A stretch of 5,988 nt of DNA from Thermodesulfobacteriota bacterium (lineage in GTDB: Bacteria; Desulfobacterota; QYQD01), in contig JASEGX010000148.1 in assembly GCA_030017815.1 (NCBI GenBank), positions 1-5,988 of the forward strand, in the 5' to 3' direction. This document shows positions 5,945-5,988 of the stretch, in pieces. The translations under genes and the position numbers were made by a program. How positions within the stretch are numbered: position 1 is the stretch's first letter; each line of letters starts with the position of its first letter. The notes under the pieces are model-generated. The model was not told where the DNA came from, ran no database searches, and saw only the letters and a list, made by a program, of their open reading frames with translations.

Positions 5945-5988
5945 AATTTAGAAATGTCCTATTTTTACCAAAATAGAAATGTCCGGTT
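5945..5988. repeat. Direct repeats at right edge, possible insertion-sequence terminus
   Basis: TAGAAATGTCC occurs twice (5949-5959 and 5974-5984), 25 bp apart, with a TATTTT/AAAATA hairpin (5960-5965 with 5970-5975) between. Multiple short repeats of this kind are typical of the ends of IS21-like elements, where the transposase binds. The element itself would lie beyond the window, so no transposase is visible and the assignment is tentative. Confidence 0.35.

Noticed and set aside
5860..5945. Sigma54 promoter upstream of the cytochrome
   Set aside because: TGGC is present (TGGCTTG, 5903-5909) but no GC element follows at the required -12 spacing.
1..5988. CRISPR array, tRNA or rRNA genes
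   Set aside because: No regularly spaced repeat-spacer pattern and no tRNA or rRNA-like sequence was seen on either strand.

Overview
The window looks like a piece of a moderate-GC anaerobe of the Desulfobacterota (former Deltaproteobacteria) type. The main reasons are a small periplasmic tetraheme cytochrome c3, a GlcD-type FAD-linked oxidase, and an NtrC-type two-component system with a multi-pass membrane kinase. This placement is inferred from gene content, not from any search. All recognisable genes lie on the minus strand, so the reading order is from high to low coordinates.

Layout from right to left. Positions 5945-5988 carry two 11-bp direct repeats that resemble the end of an insertion sequence cut off by the window edge. 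Positions 5866-5919 hold two overlapping sigma70-type promoters set among short palindromes. They are followed by an untranslated leader of about 180 nt with competing inverted repeats, then a tetraheme cytochrome c3 gene (5262-5675) and a strong intrinsic terminator (5195-5235). Positions 5039-5170 hold a dispersed-repeat-like element with inverted GC-rich arms. After a possible extended -10 promoter near 4971 comes a compact operon: a GlcD/D-lactate-dehydrogenase-type flavoprotein (3530-4909), a membrane PAS histidine kinase (1509-3533, TTG start overlapping the previous stop by 4 nt), and a sigma54-activating response regulator (start 1516, overlapping the kinase by 8 nt). Positions 1-153 hold no gene, only a G-run tract and a few short repeats.

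The response regulator is broken in this sequence. One extra base at a run of seven A (positions 514-520) splits it into a receiver plus most of the AAA+ domain (482-1516) and a C-terminal AAA+/Fis-type HTH piece (154-465). Removing one A restores a normal 453-aa protein. This could be a sequencing error, a real mutation, or a slippage site.

Functionally, the flavoprotein probably oxidises a 2-hydroxy acid such as lactate or glycolate. The co-translated kinase/regulator pair probably senses a membrane or redox-linked signal and drives sigma54 promoters. The cytochrome c3 is a periplasmic electron carrier on a separate transcript. No clear novel system is present. The points most worth a second look are the A7 frameshift, the structured cytochrome leader, and the Cys-rich loop in the kinase sensor domain.
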